Of a stretch of DNA of 64,000 nucleotides, positions 42,463-53,941 are shown in pieces. The stretch is from Caldatribacterium sp051549785 (lineage in GTDB: Bacteria; Atribacterota; Atribacteria; Atribacterales; Caldatribacteriaceae), in the NCBI RefSeq assembly GCF_051549785.1, contig NZ_CP189974.1:744001-808000 (forward strand), in the 5' to 3' direction. Position 1 is the stretch's first letter, and each line of letters opens with the position of its first letter. Below the pieces are notes generated by a model, which saw only the letters and a list, made by a program, of their open reading frames with translations, did not search any database and had not been told where the DNA came from. Position numbers and translations under genes: made by a program.

Positions 42463-43420
42463 TCACGCTTTCGGCAGGGGAACGTAGTATCCCACCTGGT
42501 GTAATCCAAGAAGCCGTTCTTTTGCTGCAGACTGGGAGGAGAGCTTCCGGCGGAGTTCTCTTCTTCTCCCATAGATTCCGGAGAGGAGCAGGGAGAAGTA
42601 CGCATTAGACGAGGGTGAGGAGGAGACGCTTGTATCATGAGGGCCTGGAGAGGACGAGTACCGGAGATCGAAGCCGATCCGGTGGTTCTTAAAATCCCTG
42701 AACCCTCCTTCAATGTCCAGAAATAGCAATACACTCGAAAGGGGCTTTCCAACCTCTCGGGGGAGTTGGTAGCACGGAACCGGTGTTCTTCCTGGAAGGG
42801 GAAAAGCAAAGACTACGGAGGAGGTGCTGGACCTTCTGGTGGTAAAAGACGGGACCAAAGTCCAGGAACCCAAGGCAAAGGGGGAAATCGGTGGGCCTTT
42901 CCATGAAGTGCTCTCCCTGAGCGAAAGCGTGGGCAGGTGCTCGGACAATGTCCGAGAACTCACGTGCTCAAGGGCATGCAGGAACCGTGCTCGTCCAAAT
43001 CCCTAGTCCGCAAGGAGCACCACTTTCCGGTCCTCTGGGAGGAATTCCCGGAGTTTCTCCAGAAAGGCTTCTTCCTCTTCGCTTTGACCCAGTGGGAGAC
43101 TCCCCTTGGCTGTCACCTGCCACAAGATAGGATAGCTCTCTAATCACAGAGCACGTGAGCCGGAGGAGGTGGTGCCGTCCATCGTGGAGATCAGTCCAGT
43201 CCAGGGGGCCGCGAAGAGAATCTCCCATTTCCCGGGAGACTGCAACCGATGCTCGTCTATTGCCCAGGAAGTGATCCACTTACTTGATCCGGTGCTTGGG
43301 ATACACCTTTCCGGGAGTGCCTCGGGCAATGACAAAGACCCCTCTCCGGGACTACATGAGACCCCGGACGAGAACAGCCAGAGTCTTCCCCTGGATTAGA
43401 TAAGTTCACAGAGATCTGCA
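42463..43420 (-). pseudogene. Decayed IS4-family-like transposase gene
   Basis: Read on the minus strand, fragments in different frames line up as one DDE transposase. They are GKTLAVLVRGLM, VFVIARGTPGKVYPKHRIK, a first catalytic Asp in LDWTDLHDGRHHLL, then LPLGQSEEEEAFLEKLREFL with EDRKVVLLAD (second Asp). The last is GFRDFKNHRIGFDLRYSS, a region that should hold the Glu of the YREK signature. In-frame stops interrupt it, including TAG directly after LLAD, and several frameshifts are needed. Terminal repeats were not identified. The remnant starts within 21 bases of the activase stop. Confidence 0.7.
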
Positions 43421-43579
43421 ACAGGTAGGGTAGACCAAAAGGAGAGAGACCTGTATACTAACTTAGTGTCGAAAAACCCAAAAGAAGAAAGACTCTGCAC
43501 CTCTATGAAGAGTAGCACAAAGGGAACAAGGATTCTTCAGGCATATTCTGGAGCATCCATGCACCTTTTGAGCTTCCCC

Positions 43580-44568
43580 ACGAGGAATGCCATTGCCAAG
43601 CTCGCTCAAGTCCATGGACTTTCCAAGAAGGCCAGGATTCGCCTTGAAGTCCTCGACTTTGCTTTAGCCCCCACCCTGTGGCCGTCACCTGTAAAAGATA
43701 GGCATAGCCCGAAGCACCTACTACCGGTGGAAGAAAAAGTTCAACCCCAGAAACCTCCAAAGCCCGGAAAGATAGGTCCAGAAGATCCAAAAAGATCCGG
43801 AGGCCTCAGTGGACCTCAGAGCTTGTGGAGGGAATCCAAAGACTCCGGGAGGAATTCCTGCTTCTTCGAAGGCAAAGCCCACCATCCTCCTCAGGAGAGA
43901 GGGTTTCACTGCTTCTTCCTCCACCGTGGGGAGAATCCTCAGGTATCTCACAACCCATGGTCTTTTGAGGGAGAGAGAGACCGAGGAGGGTTGCTGCTCC
44001 AAAAAGCCCACGGAGGAATCAAAGACCCCATGCCCAGAGAAAACCTCAAGACTCTGAAGGTGGCATCTCCCGGAGACCTCATTGCCATCGGTACCTCAGG
44101 AGTCGTCCCCTTCCTGGGAAGGTGCATAAGCAATTCACCGCCGGAGACCTTATCTCCAGGTGGGCCTATTCCTCCCTCCATTCTCAAGCCACGGAATCTT
44201 CCCAGGGTGTTCCTCGAGGAACTCCGAAAGGTACCCCTTTCCGGTACGGGCCAGGAGTACTGGAGGGAGTGAATGCTACGGGGAATTTGAGGATCCTCGC
44301 AAGGAATACGGTATCAAGCTCTTCGTCCTTCCCCCAAGGTATCCCACATCCGCGGAATGGTGGAACGGCTCAACCGGACCTTCCGGGAAAGTTCTCTCTG
44401 TCCTACGAGGAGGAGGTGGATCTTGACACCATGAATTTCCACCTCAAAAGGTGGACTGAAAAGGTGTATAATCGGAAAAGACCGCACTGGAGCTTGGGAA
44501 GAGGAGCCTTGGGAGGAGCTGAGAGACACTGGACTTTCCGAGTGTCCCACATGATGTGGACCTCTACA
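43580..44568 (+). mobile_element. Decayed IS481-like element (rve-type transposase), left end unknown
   Basis: Plus-strand fragments spread over the three frames rebuild one transposase. They are an N-terminal helix-turn-helix (AKLAQVHGLSKKARIRLEVL, IARSTYYRWKKKFNPRNL), the integrase core (SPGDLIAI, AGDLISRWAYSSLHS, GMVERLNRTFRE) and the end MNFHLKRWTEKVYN plus KRPHWSLG, finishing with LRDTGLSECPT and a stop at 44552-44554. The first catalytic Asp is replaced by Gly in one fragment (AIGTS). Multiple indels make it inactive. The last 48 bases recur at 33358, which places the right end at TACA 44565-44568. The left end may lie between 43420 and 43580 but no matching inverted repeat was found. 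Confidence 0.72.
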
Positions 44569-44573
44569 CCCCC

Positions 44574-44602
44574 TTGCAAAAGAACAGGAAACCGAGTAAA
44601 AT
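44574..44602 (+). promoter_or_regulatory. rrl: Predicted promoter of the 23S-5S rRNA operon
   Basis: TTGCAA (44574-44579), 17-base spacer, TAAAAT (44597-44602). A 7-bp hairpin (CTTGCCC and GGGCAAG arms, 44607-44624) follows in the leader, and TTGACA at 44629-44634 lacks a good -10. The -35 begins five bases after the IS end. Confidence 0.6.
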
Positions 44603-44681
44603 ACCACTTGCCCTGTTGGGCAAGCACCTTGACAAGTGAATACTGTCTGGGGAAAGCATCCTGCCAGAGTGCAAGGTTTGC

Positions 44682-47695
<3,014 letters not shown>

Positions 47696-47735
47696 AAAGG
47701 CTTCATCGCAGGATGCTTCCCCAGGGAGAAAGGTC

Positions 47736-47895
47736 TCCCGGTGGCCATAGCGGAGGGGAAACACCCGGAACCATTCCGAACCCGGAGTGGGTACCCCAAA
47801 AAGTCGCAGGACTTTTTGGGGACCCCGCGTTAAGCCCTCCAGCGCCGATGATACTGCTCTTGAAAACTGGGCGGGAAAGTAGGACGCTGCCGGGA
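47736..47895 (+). rRNA. rrf: 5S ribosomal RNA with an inserted hairpin
   Basis: Helix I forms between TCCCGG at 47736 and CCGGGA at 47890. Canonical blocks follow in order: GGCCATAGCGGAGGGGAAACACCCGG, CATTCCGAACCCGGAG, then after an insertion TTAAGCCCTCCAGCGCCGATGATACTGC and the helix IV/V region. The total is about 160 nt instead of about 117. The extra piece (47788-47829) interrupts the loop A/helix III side exactly where other 5S genes read CGGAAGTTAAGC. Confidence 0.93.
47788..47829 (+). other. Expansion hairpin inside 5S rRNA
   Basis: Arms 47789-47805 and 47810-47825 pair over 16 bp with one bulged A (47793) around a GCAG tetraloop. The insertion leaves both flanking 5S segments intact. 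It could remain as an expansion segment or be cut out like intervening sequences of 23S rRNA. Confidence 0.85.
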
Positions 47896-47899
47896 AAAG

Positions 47900-47938
47900 A
47901 AAAAACCTGGGAGGGTAACACCTTCCCAGGTTTTTTTG
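47900..47938 (+). terminator. rRNA operon terminator
   Basis: AAAAACCTGGGAGG pairs with the CTTCCCAGGTTTTT arm, followed by a run of seven T (47931-47937). It directly follows the 5S gene. Confidence 0.9.
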
Positions 47939-47984
47939 TGCTCTGGGGTCGAGGGGCTTTATCTTTGGCCTTTTTGAGGAGTGT

Positions 47985-47992
47985 GGTACAAT
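47985..47992 (+). promoter_or_regulatory. Predicted extended -10 promoter of the yebC-ruv operon
   Basis: TGG directly before TACAAT (47987-47992), with no good -35, 37 bases before the yebC ATG. As the rRNA terminator precedes it, this likely drives the long housekeeping operon. Confidence 0.45.
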
Positions 47993-48028
47993 AACTCTTG
48001 ACACCACCAGTAAGGAGCGTCGGAGGGT

Positions 48029-48781
48029 ATGTCTGGACATTCAAAGTGGGCTCAGATAAAACACAAAAAGGCAAAGACTGACCTTGAGAGGGGAAAGGCC
48101 TTCTCCAAGCTCATCCGCTTGATCACCGTTGCGGCCCGCCAGGGTGGCGGCAATCCTGAAAATAACCCGCGCCTGCGCCTCGCCATTCAGAAGGCCCGAG
48201 AAATGAACATGCCTCAGGAGAACATCGAGAAAGCCATCAAGAAAGGCACCGGAGAACTTGAGGGCGTGGCTTATGAAGAAATCGTCTATGAAGGGTACGG
48301 TCCAGGAGGAGTGGCCATCATGGTGGAGGCCACAACGGACAACCGAAATCGCACCACCGCTGAGATCCGGCACCTTTTCAGCAAACACGGTGGAAGCCTC
48401 GGAGAGACGGGTTGTGTGTCCTGGGTTTTTGAACGAAAGGGACTCATAAGCTTTGAGAAGCACAAGGTCGACGAAGAAATGGTCATGGCTGTGGCTATCG
48501 ACGCAGGGGCGGAGGACATTCGCTCCACAGAGACCACCCTTGACGTCATCACCACCCCTGAGGATTTCGAGCGGGTCAAGGAGGCCATCGAGAGAAGTGG
48601 TCTGCAGTACGCCGTTGCCCAGGTCACCATGGTTCCGAAGACCACGGTGAGCGTTGAGGGGAAGCAGGCGCAGCAGGTACTCTCTCTGATTGAAGCCCTG
48701 GAAGACCACGACGACGTCCAGGAAGTGTACGCGAACTTCGACATTGCGGATGAGCTCCTTGAATCCCTCAAGAGTTCATGA
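48029..48781 (+). CDS. yebC: YebC/PmpR-family regulatory protein
   Basis: 250 residues, normal length. N-terminus MSGHSKWAQIKHKKAKTD and the GYGPGGVAIMVEATTDN segment are diagnostic. YebC-type proteins act as DNA-binding regulators or, as more recently shown for some members, as ribosome-associated translation factors that relieve stalling. The gene often precedes ruvC, as here, with a four-base overlap. Confidence 0.95.
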   Translation: MSGHSKWAQIKHKKAKTDLERGKAFSKLIRLITVAARQGGGNPENNPRLRLAIQKAREMNMPQENIEKAIKKGTGELEGVAYEEIVYEGYGPGGVAIMVEATTDNRNRTTAEIRHLFSKHGGSLGETGCVSWVFERKGLISFEKHKVDEEMVMAVAIDAGAEDIRSTETTLDVITTPEDFERVKEAIERSGLQYAVAQVTMVPKTTVSVEGKQAQQVLSLIEALEDHDDVQEVYANFDIADELLESLKSS

Positions 48782-49260
48782 GAATACTCGGTATTGACCC
48801 GGGTATAGCCCTGACGGGCTTTGGGCTTCTTACGGTCGAGCGCGGGGATCTACGTTTGCTCCATGCAGGCTGTATCGCCACGGCGCAGGATCTCTCTGTG
48901 GCAGAGAGGCTGCGATTGCTTTTTGAGGACCTTGAAACACTCTTTACCCTGTACACCCCTCAGGAGGTGGCGGTTGAGGAGCTCTTTTTCAACCGCAATG
49001 TCAAAACGGCTTTCTCGGTGGGAGCGGCGCGGGGCGTGGTGCTCCTTTGCGCTGCGTTCCACAGAGTTCCGGTGTACGAGTACACCCCTCTTGAGGTCAA
49101 GCAGGCAGTTGTGGGATACGGTCGAGCGACAAAGCCCCAGGTGAACTACATGGTGCGCCAGATTCTCCGCTGTGACGATATTCCCGGACCTGACGACGTG
49201 GCCGATGCGCTGGCCGTTGCAGTATGCCATGCCTTCCACCTGAGGATGCGCAATGTTTGA
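48778..49260 (+). CDS. ruvC: Holliday junction resolvase RuvC
   Basis: 160 residues. Catalytic acidic residues are visible: Asp7 in LGIDPGIALTGFG, Glu in VAVEELFFNRN (about 65), and the Asp pair in PDDVADALAVAVCHA near the C-terminus. The dimer cuts Holliday junctions together with RuvAB, whose genes follow directly. The ATG overlaps the yebC stop (ATGA). Confidence 0.96.
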   Translation: MRILGIDPGIALTGFGLLTVERGDLRLLHAGCIATAQDLSVAERLRLLFEDLETLFTLYTPQEVAVEELFFNRNVKTAFSVGAARGVVLLCAAFHRVPVYEYTPLEVKQAVVGYGRATKPQVNYMVRQILRCDDIPGPDDVADALAVAVCHAFHLRMRNV

Positions 49261-49843
49261 GTACCTTCGGGGAAAGGTGCAGAAAAGGGAAAAAGATGGG
49301 TGGGTGCTTGAGGTAGGGGGATTTGGTTTCCGACTCCGGGTGACCCCCTTTGCGCGGCCGGGAGAAGAAGGCGAGGAGCGGTGTTTTTTCATTCGCTCTT
49401 TTCTGCGGGAGAGTGGGGAATTTGTGCTCTACGGGTTTGAGGAGGAGGATGAGCGCAGGATTTTCGATAGCCTCCGGGAGGTTCGGGGCATCAACCACCG
49501 CACCGCCTTCAAGATTCTCTCGCGTCTCCACTGGAAAGACCTCGTGCGTTGCGTGCTTGAAGAGGATACCCAGGAGCTTGAGGAAAGGGCGGGACTGAGC
49601 AACAAAACCGCAAGGCGCCTTGTTGTGGAGCTTCGGCCCCTGCTCCTTGAGGCAGGGTTTGCGGCGGATTCTCCTCGGGGGGCAGTCTTTGAGGAAGCAA
49701 AAGAGGTACTCTTCCGCCTGGGGTACACGCCTCAGGAGATCAACCGGGTTTTCGCGGTGCTCTGGCAGGATGTAGCGCGCAGGAACATGGATGTCGAGGA
49801 GGTTATCAAGCAGGCACTTGCGCGGTTGGGGGGACGGGGATGA
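49253..49843 (+). CDS. ruvA: Holliday junction branch migration protein RuvA
   Basis: 196 residues with the three RuvA domains: OB-fold (1-65, MFEYLRGKVQKRE), double helix-hairpin-helix (about 66-140, SLREVRGINHRTAFKILSRL) and the C-terminal RuvB-contacting domain (about 150-196, EEAKEVLFRLGYTPQEIN). It tetramerises on the junction and loads RuvB. It overlaps both neighbours. Confidence 0.95.
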   Translation: MFEYLRGKVQKREKDGWVLEVGGFGFRLRVTPFARPGEEGEERCFFIRSFLRESGEFVLYGFEEEDERRIFDSLREVRGINHRTAFKILSRLHWKDLVRCVLEEDTQELEERAGLSNKTARRLVVELRPLLLEAGFAADSPRGAVFEEAKEVLFRLGYTPQEINRVFAVLWQDVARRNMDVEEVIKQALARLGGRG

Positions 49844-50805
49844 GGCGAGATGACGAAGCTCTGCGCCCTCGGTCGCTTGATGCATTCATCGGTCAGAAAA
49901 CCGTGGTGGCGCATCTTCGGGTCTACATTCAAGCGGCCATCCTGCGTAACGAGCCTCTGGACCATGTGCTCTTCTACGGCCCTCCGGGTCTTGGAAAAAC
50001 TACTCTTGCCCACATCATCGCCCGGGAGTTGGGGCGGGATATCCGCTGTTTCTCTGGTCCACTCTTCACCCGTCCCGGGGATCTCGCTGCAGCCCTCACC
50101 ACCGTTGCCCCGTACGACGTGGTGTTCATCGATGAGATTCATCGCCTTCCCAGGCAATGCGAGGAAATTCTCTACGGGGCCATGGAGGATTTCACCCTTC
50201 ATGTGCTCGTGGGCAAGGGTCCAGCAGCCCGGGATGTGGCGATTCATCTGCCTCCTTTCACGCTCATCGGGGCCACCACAAGGGTAGGGCTTCTCAGTGC
50301 TCCGCTGCGCAACCGGTTTGGCATTGTGGAACGTCTGGACTTCTATAGCGATGAGGAGATTGCTGCCATCGTCACAAGGGCTGCTCAGCTTCTGGGGGTG
50401 ACCATTGAGGAGGATGCGGCACAGGCCATTGCCCGTCGTTCCCGGGGAACACCCCGGGTGGCGAATCGCCTGCTCCGTCGGGTTCGGGACTTCGCCGAGG
50501 TCCTCGGTCAGAAACACCTTGACTGTAGCGTTGTCGAGCGGACTTTTCGCGAGCTTGAGGTCGACGCCTGGGGACTGACCAAGATGGACCGGGGTTTTCT
50601 GCGGGTACTGTGCGAACAGTATGCCGGGGGTCCGGTGGGGATTGAGAGCCTTGCCTTGGTTCTTGGGGAAGACCCGGATACCCTTGAAGAGGTCTACGAA
50701 CCCTTTCTCGTGAAGATGGGCTTTGTGGCGCGAACAAGACGTGGAAGGGTGCTCACGCCTTCAGGGAGGGAATACCTGAAAAAGGTGGTCCTCCATGAGG
50801 GGTAA
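49840..50805 (+). CDS. ruvB: Holliday junction branch migration helicase RuvB
   Basis: 321 residues. Starts with the typical LRPRSLDAFIGQ-like segment. Walker A YGPPGLGKTTLAH (about 47-59), Walker B VFIDEIHRL, sensor-1 IGATTRVGLL and the C-terminal winged helix (DRGFLRVLCEQYAGGPVG). An AAA+ motor that pumps DNA through the RuvA-bound junction. Last gene of the ruvCAB set; the stop overlaps the QueH gene. Confidence 0.97.
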   Translation: MRRDDEALRPRSLDAFIGQKTVVAHLRVYIQAAILRNEPLDHVLFYGPPGLGKTTLAHIIARELGRDIRCFSGPLFTRPGDLAAALTTVAPYDVVFIDEIHRLPRQCEEILYGAMEDFTLHVLVGKGPAARDVAIHLPPFTLIGATTRVGLLSAPLRNRFGIVERLDFYSDEEIAAIVTRAAQLLGVTIEEDAAQAIARRSRGTPRVANRLLRRVRDFAEVLGQKHLDCSVVERTFRELEVDAWGLTKMDRGFLRVLCEQYAGGPVGIESLALVLGEDPDTLEEVYEPFLVKMGFVARTRRGRVLTPSGREYLKKVVLHEG

Positions 50806-51367
50806 GCTAGCCCTTCATACCTGCTGTGCTCCCTGCGCCACCTACGTCAACCGGTTTCTCGAGGAGAGAGGTTTCGTGGTGGTCAACGTTTTCTACAACC
50901 CCAATATCCATCCTTTTGAGGAGTACGAGCGGCGCCGAACGGTGCTTGAGGAGTATCTCCGGAAAACCCAGGGCATTCTGTTCGTCCCCTTCCCGTACGA
51001 TCCCCGGGAATTCTTTGCGCTCTCTGAGGGCCTTGAAAAACGCTGTTCTCTGTGCTATGAACTCCGTCTGCGAAAAGTAGCTACCTGGGCAAGGGAGCAG
51101 CATTTCTCGGCCTTCAGCACGACGCTGACCATAAGTCCCTATCAGGATGTGGCTGCGATTTTGCGTTGTGGGGAACGGGTTGGGGAAGAAGTGGGTATTC
51201 CCTTTGTGGGCGCTGACCTCCGGAGTGGTTTTGCCGAAAGTGCCCGGATGAGTAAAGCACTTGGACTGTACCGCCAGAAATACTGCGGCTGTATTTTCAG
51301 TCTCTGGGAAGGGGTGAAAAAGAGGATATGGAAATCTCTTACTGGGCAAAGGTCTTCATCATCGTAG
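50795..51367 (+). CDS. queH: Epoxyqueuosine reductase QueH
   Basis: 190 residues of the DUF208/QueH family. Conserved cysteines lie in LHTCCAPCATY, KRCSLCYELRL and YRQKYCGCIFS, fitting an iron-sulfur/metal-bound active site. QueH replaces QueG in many anaerobes and performs the last step of queuosine synthesis, reducing epoxyqueuosine in tRNA. The partner enzymes QueA and Tgt are encoded about 1.5 kb downstream in the same operon. It overlaps the DUF2905 gene by 40 bases. Confidence 0.92.
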   Translation: MRGKLALHTCCAPCATYVNRFLEERGFVVVNVFYNPNIHPFEEYERRRTVLEEYLRKTQGILFVPFPYDPREFFALSEGLEKRCSLCYELRLRKVATWAREQHFSAFSTTLTISPYQDVAAILRCGERVGEEVGIPFVGADLRSGFAESARMSKALGLYRQKYCGCIFSLWEGVKKRIWKSLTGQRSSSS

Positions 51368-51558
51368 GGTGTATTTTTGTGCTCGTAGGTCTTTTCCTCC
51401 TTGCCCTCCCCCACATCCCGGGTCTGAGCCGCCTTGGGCGTCTTCCGGGGGACATCGTGTACCGGCGGGGGAACGTCGTTTTCTACTTTCCCTTAATGAC
51501 GTCGCTTCTTCTGAGCCTCCTTCTGACGCTCATCCTCACTCTCGTTCTGAGGCGGTAA
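51328..51558 (+). CDS. DUF2905 family small membrane protein
   Basis: 76 residues with two membrane helices (FIIVGCIFVLVGLFLLAL and the leucine-rich C-terminus) around the conserved GLSRLGRLPGDIVYRRGN loop of DUF2905. Function unknown. It commonly sits beside ruv and queA genes in Firmicutes-like operons, as here. The start follows AAGAGGAT. Confidence 0.88.
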   Translation: MEISYWAKVFIIVGCIFVLVGLFLLALPHIPGLSRLGRLPGDIVYRRGNVVFYFPLMTSLLLSLLLTLILTLVLRR

Positions 51559-51559
51559 G

Positions 51560-52900
51560 ATGCAGCGCGTACTCTTCCTCTTTGTCCTTCTCGTCCTCGG
51601 AGTGGTGTTCTGGGGGATTGCGGGAGCGAAGGACGTTGAGGTTCGGGTTCTCCTTGTGCGTACCAGGGACGAGGTGTGCCTTTCCTCTCCCTCAGGACTT
51701 GATGTCCGCGTAAAACAGCGGGCTTTTGTCGCTTCGCCTGGTCGTGTCCTGCACTTTTCCCCCAGGGAGGGAGTTATCCTCTGGCAGGAGAAAAACCTCG
51801 CCGGGACTACTTTCGTTGTTCTCCCCCGGGGGGAATGCATCTTCCTGGGAAATCGACCGTACCGGGGGCGTCTGGAACTCCGGGAACGGGGCGGGCAGCT
51901 CGAGGTCATCAACGTTCTCCCCCTTGAGGAATACCTGAAGGGTACGGTGAAGCTCGAAGCCAGTCCCAGCTGGCCTGAAGAAGCCCTGAAGGCGTATCTT
52001 GTCGTTGCCCGGACCTATGCCCTCAAGAACCTTGGGCGCCACAGGGAAGAGGGGTTTGATTTCTGCACTACCGTGCACTGCATGAGGTACGGAGGTGTCT
52101 TTGCCGAGGACCCGCGAACCAATGCGCTCGTAGAGAAGACCCGGGGAATCATCGTGACGTACCAGGGGAAGCCGGCGTCGGTGGTGTTCCACTCAGAAAG
52201 CGGCGGATACACTGATAGCGCAAAGAATGTCTGGGGAAAAGATGTCCCCTACCTTGTGGAGGTCCCCTCGCCCTGGGAAAAAGACACGCCGCACGCTTTT
52301 TGGCAGGTGGTGGTGAGCCGTGAAGAAATCACGGAGGCCTTGCGAAGGCGGGGGTACATCCAGGGTGAGGTCCTGGACCTTGAGTGCCGGAAAAGCGAAA
52401 AGAGCGGCCGGGTGGCCTCGATCCTTGTTCGGACTGATCGTGAGGAAGTGGAGCTTTCCGCAAATCGGTTCCGGGAGGCTCTGGGAGTGGATCGTCTCCC
52501 CAGCACCTTCTTTGACCTTCTCAGGGAACCTGCTGCAGCGCAGCCTCAAGAGGAGGTGCCTCTTCAAGACCCGGAAGGGGAACGCTTCATCGATTACAAG
52601 GCGTGGATGGGAAAGGACTGGAACCTTGACGATATCATCACCTTCTTGAAGCTCCGGGAAGAGGAGCGGAGGCGGAAGAGGGAAGCTCAGAGGGTTTCCT
52701 CTTTGCCGGGCACCCAGCCGAAGAAACGTCCAGTATGGCAGGCTTCCGATGCCTTCACGTTCGTTGGTCGGGGCTGGGGTCATGGTGTAGGGCTTTCCCA
52801 ATGGGGTGCCGTGGGCATGGCGAAAGAAGGGGCAAGTTTTCTTGAAATTCTCCATCACTACTTTCCCGGGTGTGAGCTGGGAAGGGCGGTTGTCCGGTGA
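51560..52900 (+). CDS. SpoIID/LytB-domain peptidoglycan-active protein
   Basis: 446 residues. N-terminal signal anchor (LFLFVLLVLGVVFWGIAGA), then the SpoIID domain: NVLPLEEYLKGTVKLEASPSW-type segment, ARTYALKN, and VFHSESGGYTDSAKNVWG. The catalytic Glu corresponds to that in KLEASPSW. A charged insert (about 320-395) precedes the final GRGWGHGVGLSQWGAVGMA motif. SpoIID is a lytic transglycosylase; in non-sporulating bacteria relatives remodel the cell wall. No other sporulation genes are seen. Confidence 0.87.
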   Translation: MQRVLFLFVLLVLGVVFWGIAGAKDVEVRVLLVRTRDEVCLSSPSGLDVRVKQRAFVASPGRVLHFSPREGVILWQEKNLAGTTFVVLPRGECIFLGNRPYRGRLELRERGGQLEVINVLPLEEYLKGTVKLEASPSWPEEALKAYLVVARTYALKNLGRHREEGFDFCTTVHCMRYGGVFAEDPRTNALVEKTRGIIVTYQGKPASVVFHSESGGYTDSAKNVWGKDVPYLVEVPSPWEKDTPHAFWQVVVSREEITEALRRRGYIQGEVLDLECRKSEKSGRVASILVRTDREEVELSANRFREALGVDRLPSTFFDLLREPAAAQPQEEVPLQDPEGERFIDYKAWMGKDWNLDDIITFLKLREEERRRKREAQRVSSLPGTQPKKRPVWQASDAFTFVGRGWGHGVGLSQWGAVGMAKEGASFLEILHHYFPGCELGRAVVR

Positions 52901-53922
52901 TGGACCTTCGAGAATTTGACTTCTTTCTCCCCGAGGAACTGATTGCTCAGGAGCCGGTATTCCCCAGAGACACCTGCCGCCTCATGGTGCTCCGAAGGAA
53001 AGACGAGACCATTGAGCACCGGATATTCCGGGACATCGTCGAGTACCTCGAAGAGGGGGATGTCCTGGTGTTCAACGACACCAAGGTCCTTCCAGCTCGT
53101 CTCTTTGCCCGGAAAGAGGACACGGGGGGTAAGGTTGAAATGCTCTTTCTGGGCGAGCGAGAAGGGCGCTGGGAGTGTCTGCTCTCCTCATCACGTCTTC
53201 GCCCCGGTCAAATTCTCGCTCTCGTGGAGGACCCTGCCTTTCGTTTTCGCGTTGAGGAGCGGGGGAAGGAATGGTGGTATCTCACCCCCCTTTTCCCCTG
53301 TGAGGAAACCGAATCAGTGCTCTCCCGTTTCGGCCACACGCCAACTCCCCCCTATGTGAAGCGGAAGGATATCCCCCTTGAGGCATACCAGACGGTGTAT
53401 GCCCGGGTTCCCGGTTCCGTGGCGGCGCCAACTGCAGGGCTCCACTTCACGGAAGAGCTCCTTAAAGCACTGCAGCAGAAGGGCGTGGAACAGGTCATGC
53501 TCACTCTGCACGTGGGCCTTGGAACCTTCAGGCCGGTGAAGACGGAGAGGGTGGAGGACCACAGGATGCACGAGGAGTGGTTTACTCTGCCTGAAGAGAG
53601 CGCGCAGAAAATCCGGAAAGCCAAGAGTGAAGGGAAACGCGTGGTGGCTGTGGGGACGACCACCGTTCGGGCTCTGGAGAGCGTGGTGCGGAAGACTGGA
53701 TCGATTGAGGCTTTCTCGGGAACCACGGACCTCTTCATCTACCCTGGATGTTCCTTCCAGGTCGTCGATGCCCTCATCACCAACTTCCATCTCCCCCGCT
53801 CAACCCTCTTTCTCCTCGTGTGCGCTTTCGGGGGAACGGCCTTTGTGAAGCGGGCGTATGAGGAGGCCATAGCAAAGCGGTATCGCTTTTACAGCTTTGG
53901 CGATGCCATGCTCATCCTGTAG
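52900..53922 (+). CDS. queA: S-adenosylmethionine:tRNA ribosyltransferase-isomerase QueA
   Basis: 340 residues from ATG 52900 (GTG 52897 is an alternative); the ATG overlaps the upstream stop as TGATG. Conserved segments: FDFFLPEELIAQEPV, VFNDTKVLPARLFA, APTAGLHFTEELL, HVGLGTFRPV and the FHLPRSTLFLLV end. It transfers the ribosyl part of SAM to preQ1 in tRNA to form epoxyqueuosine, which QueH (50795) then reduces. Confidence 0.96.
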   Translation: MDLREFDFFLPEELIAQEPVFPRDTCRLMVLRRKDETIEHRIFRDIVEYLEEGDVLVFNDTKVLPARLFARKEDTGGKVEMLFLGEREGRWECLLSSSRLRPGQILALVEDPAFRFRVEERGKEWWYLTPLFPCEETESVLSRFGHTPTPPYVKRKDIPLEAYQTVYARVPGSVAAPTAGLHFTEELLKALQQKGVEQVMLTLHVGLGTFRPVKTERVEDHRMHEEWFTLPEESAQKIRKAKSEGKRVVAVGTTTVRALESVVRKTGSIEAFSGTTDLFIYPGCSFQVVDALITNFHLPRSTLFLLVCAFGGTAFVKRAYEEAIAKRYRFYSFGDAMLIL

Positions 53923-53941
53923 GACGTGACGGAGGTTTCCC

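Noticed and set aside
44607..44651. Second rRNA promoter from TTGACA at 44629
   Set aside because: No acceptable -10 hexamer occurs 16-18 bases downstream.
51560..52900. SpoIID as evidence for endospore formation
   Set aside because: No other sporulation genes are visible here, and SpoIID-domain proteins are widespread in non-sporulating bacteria.
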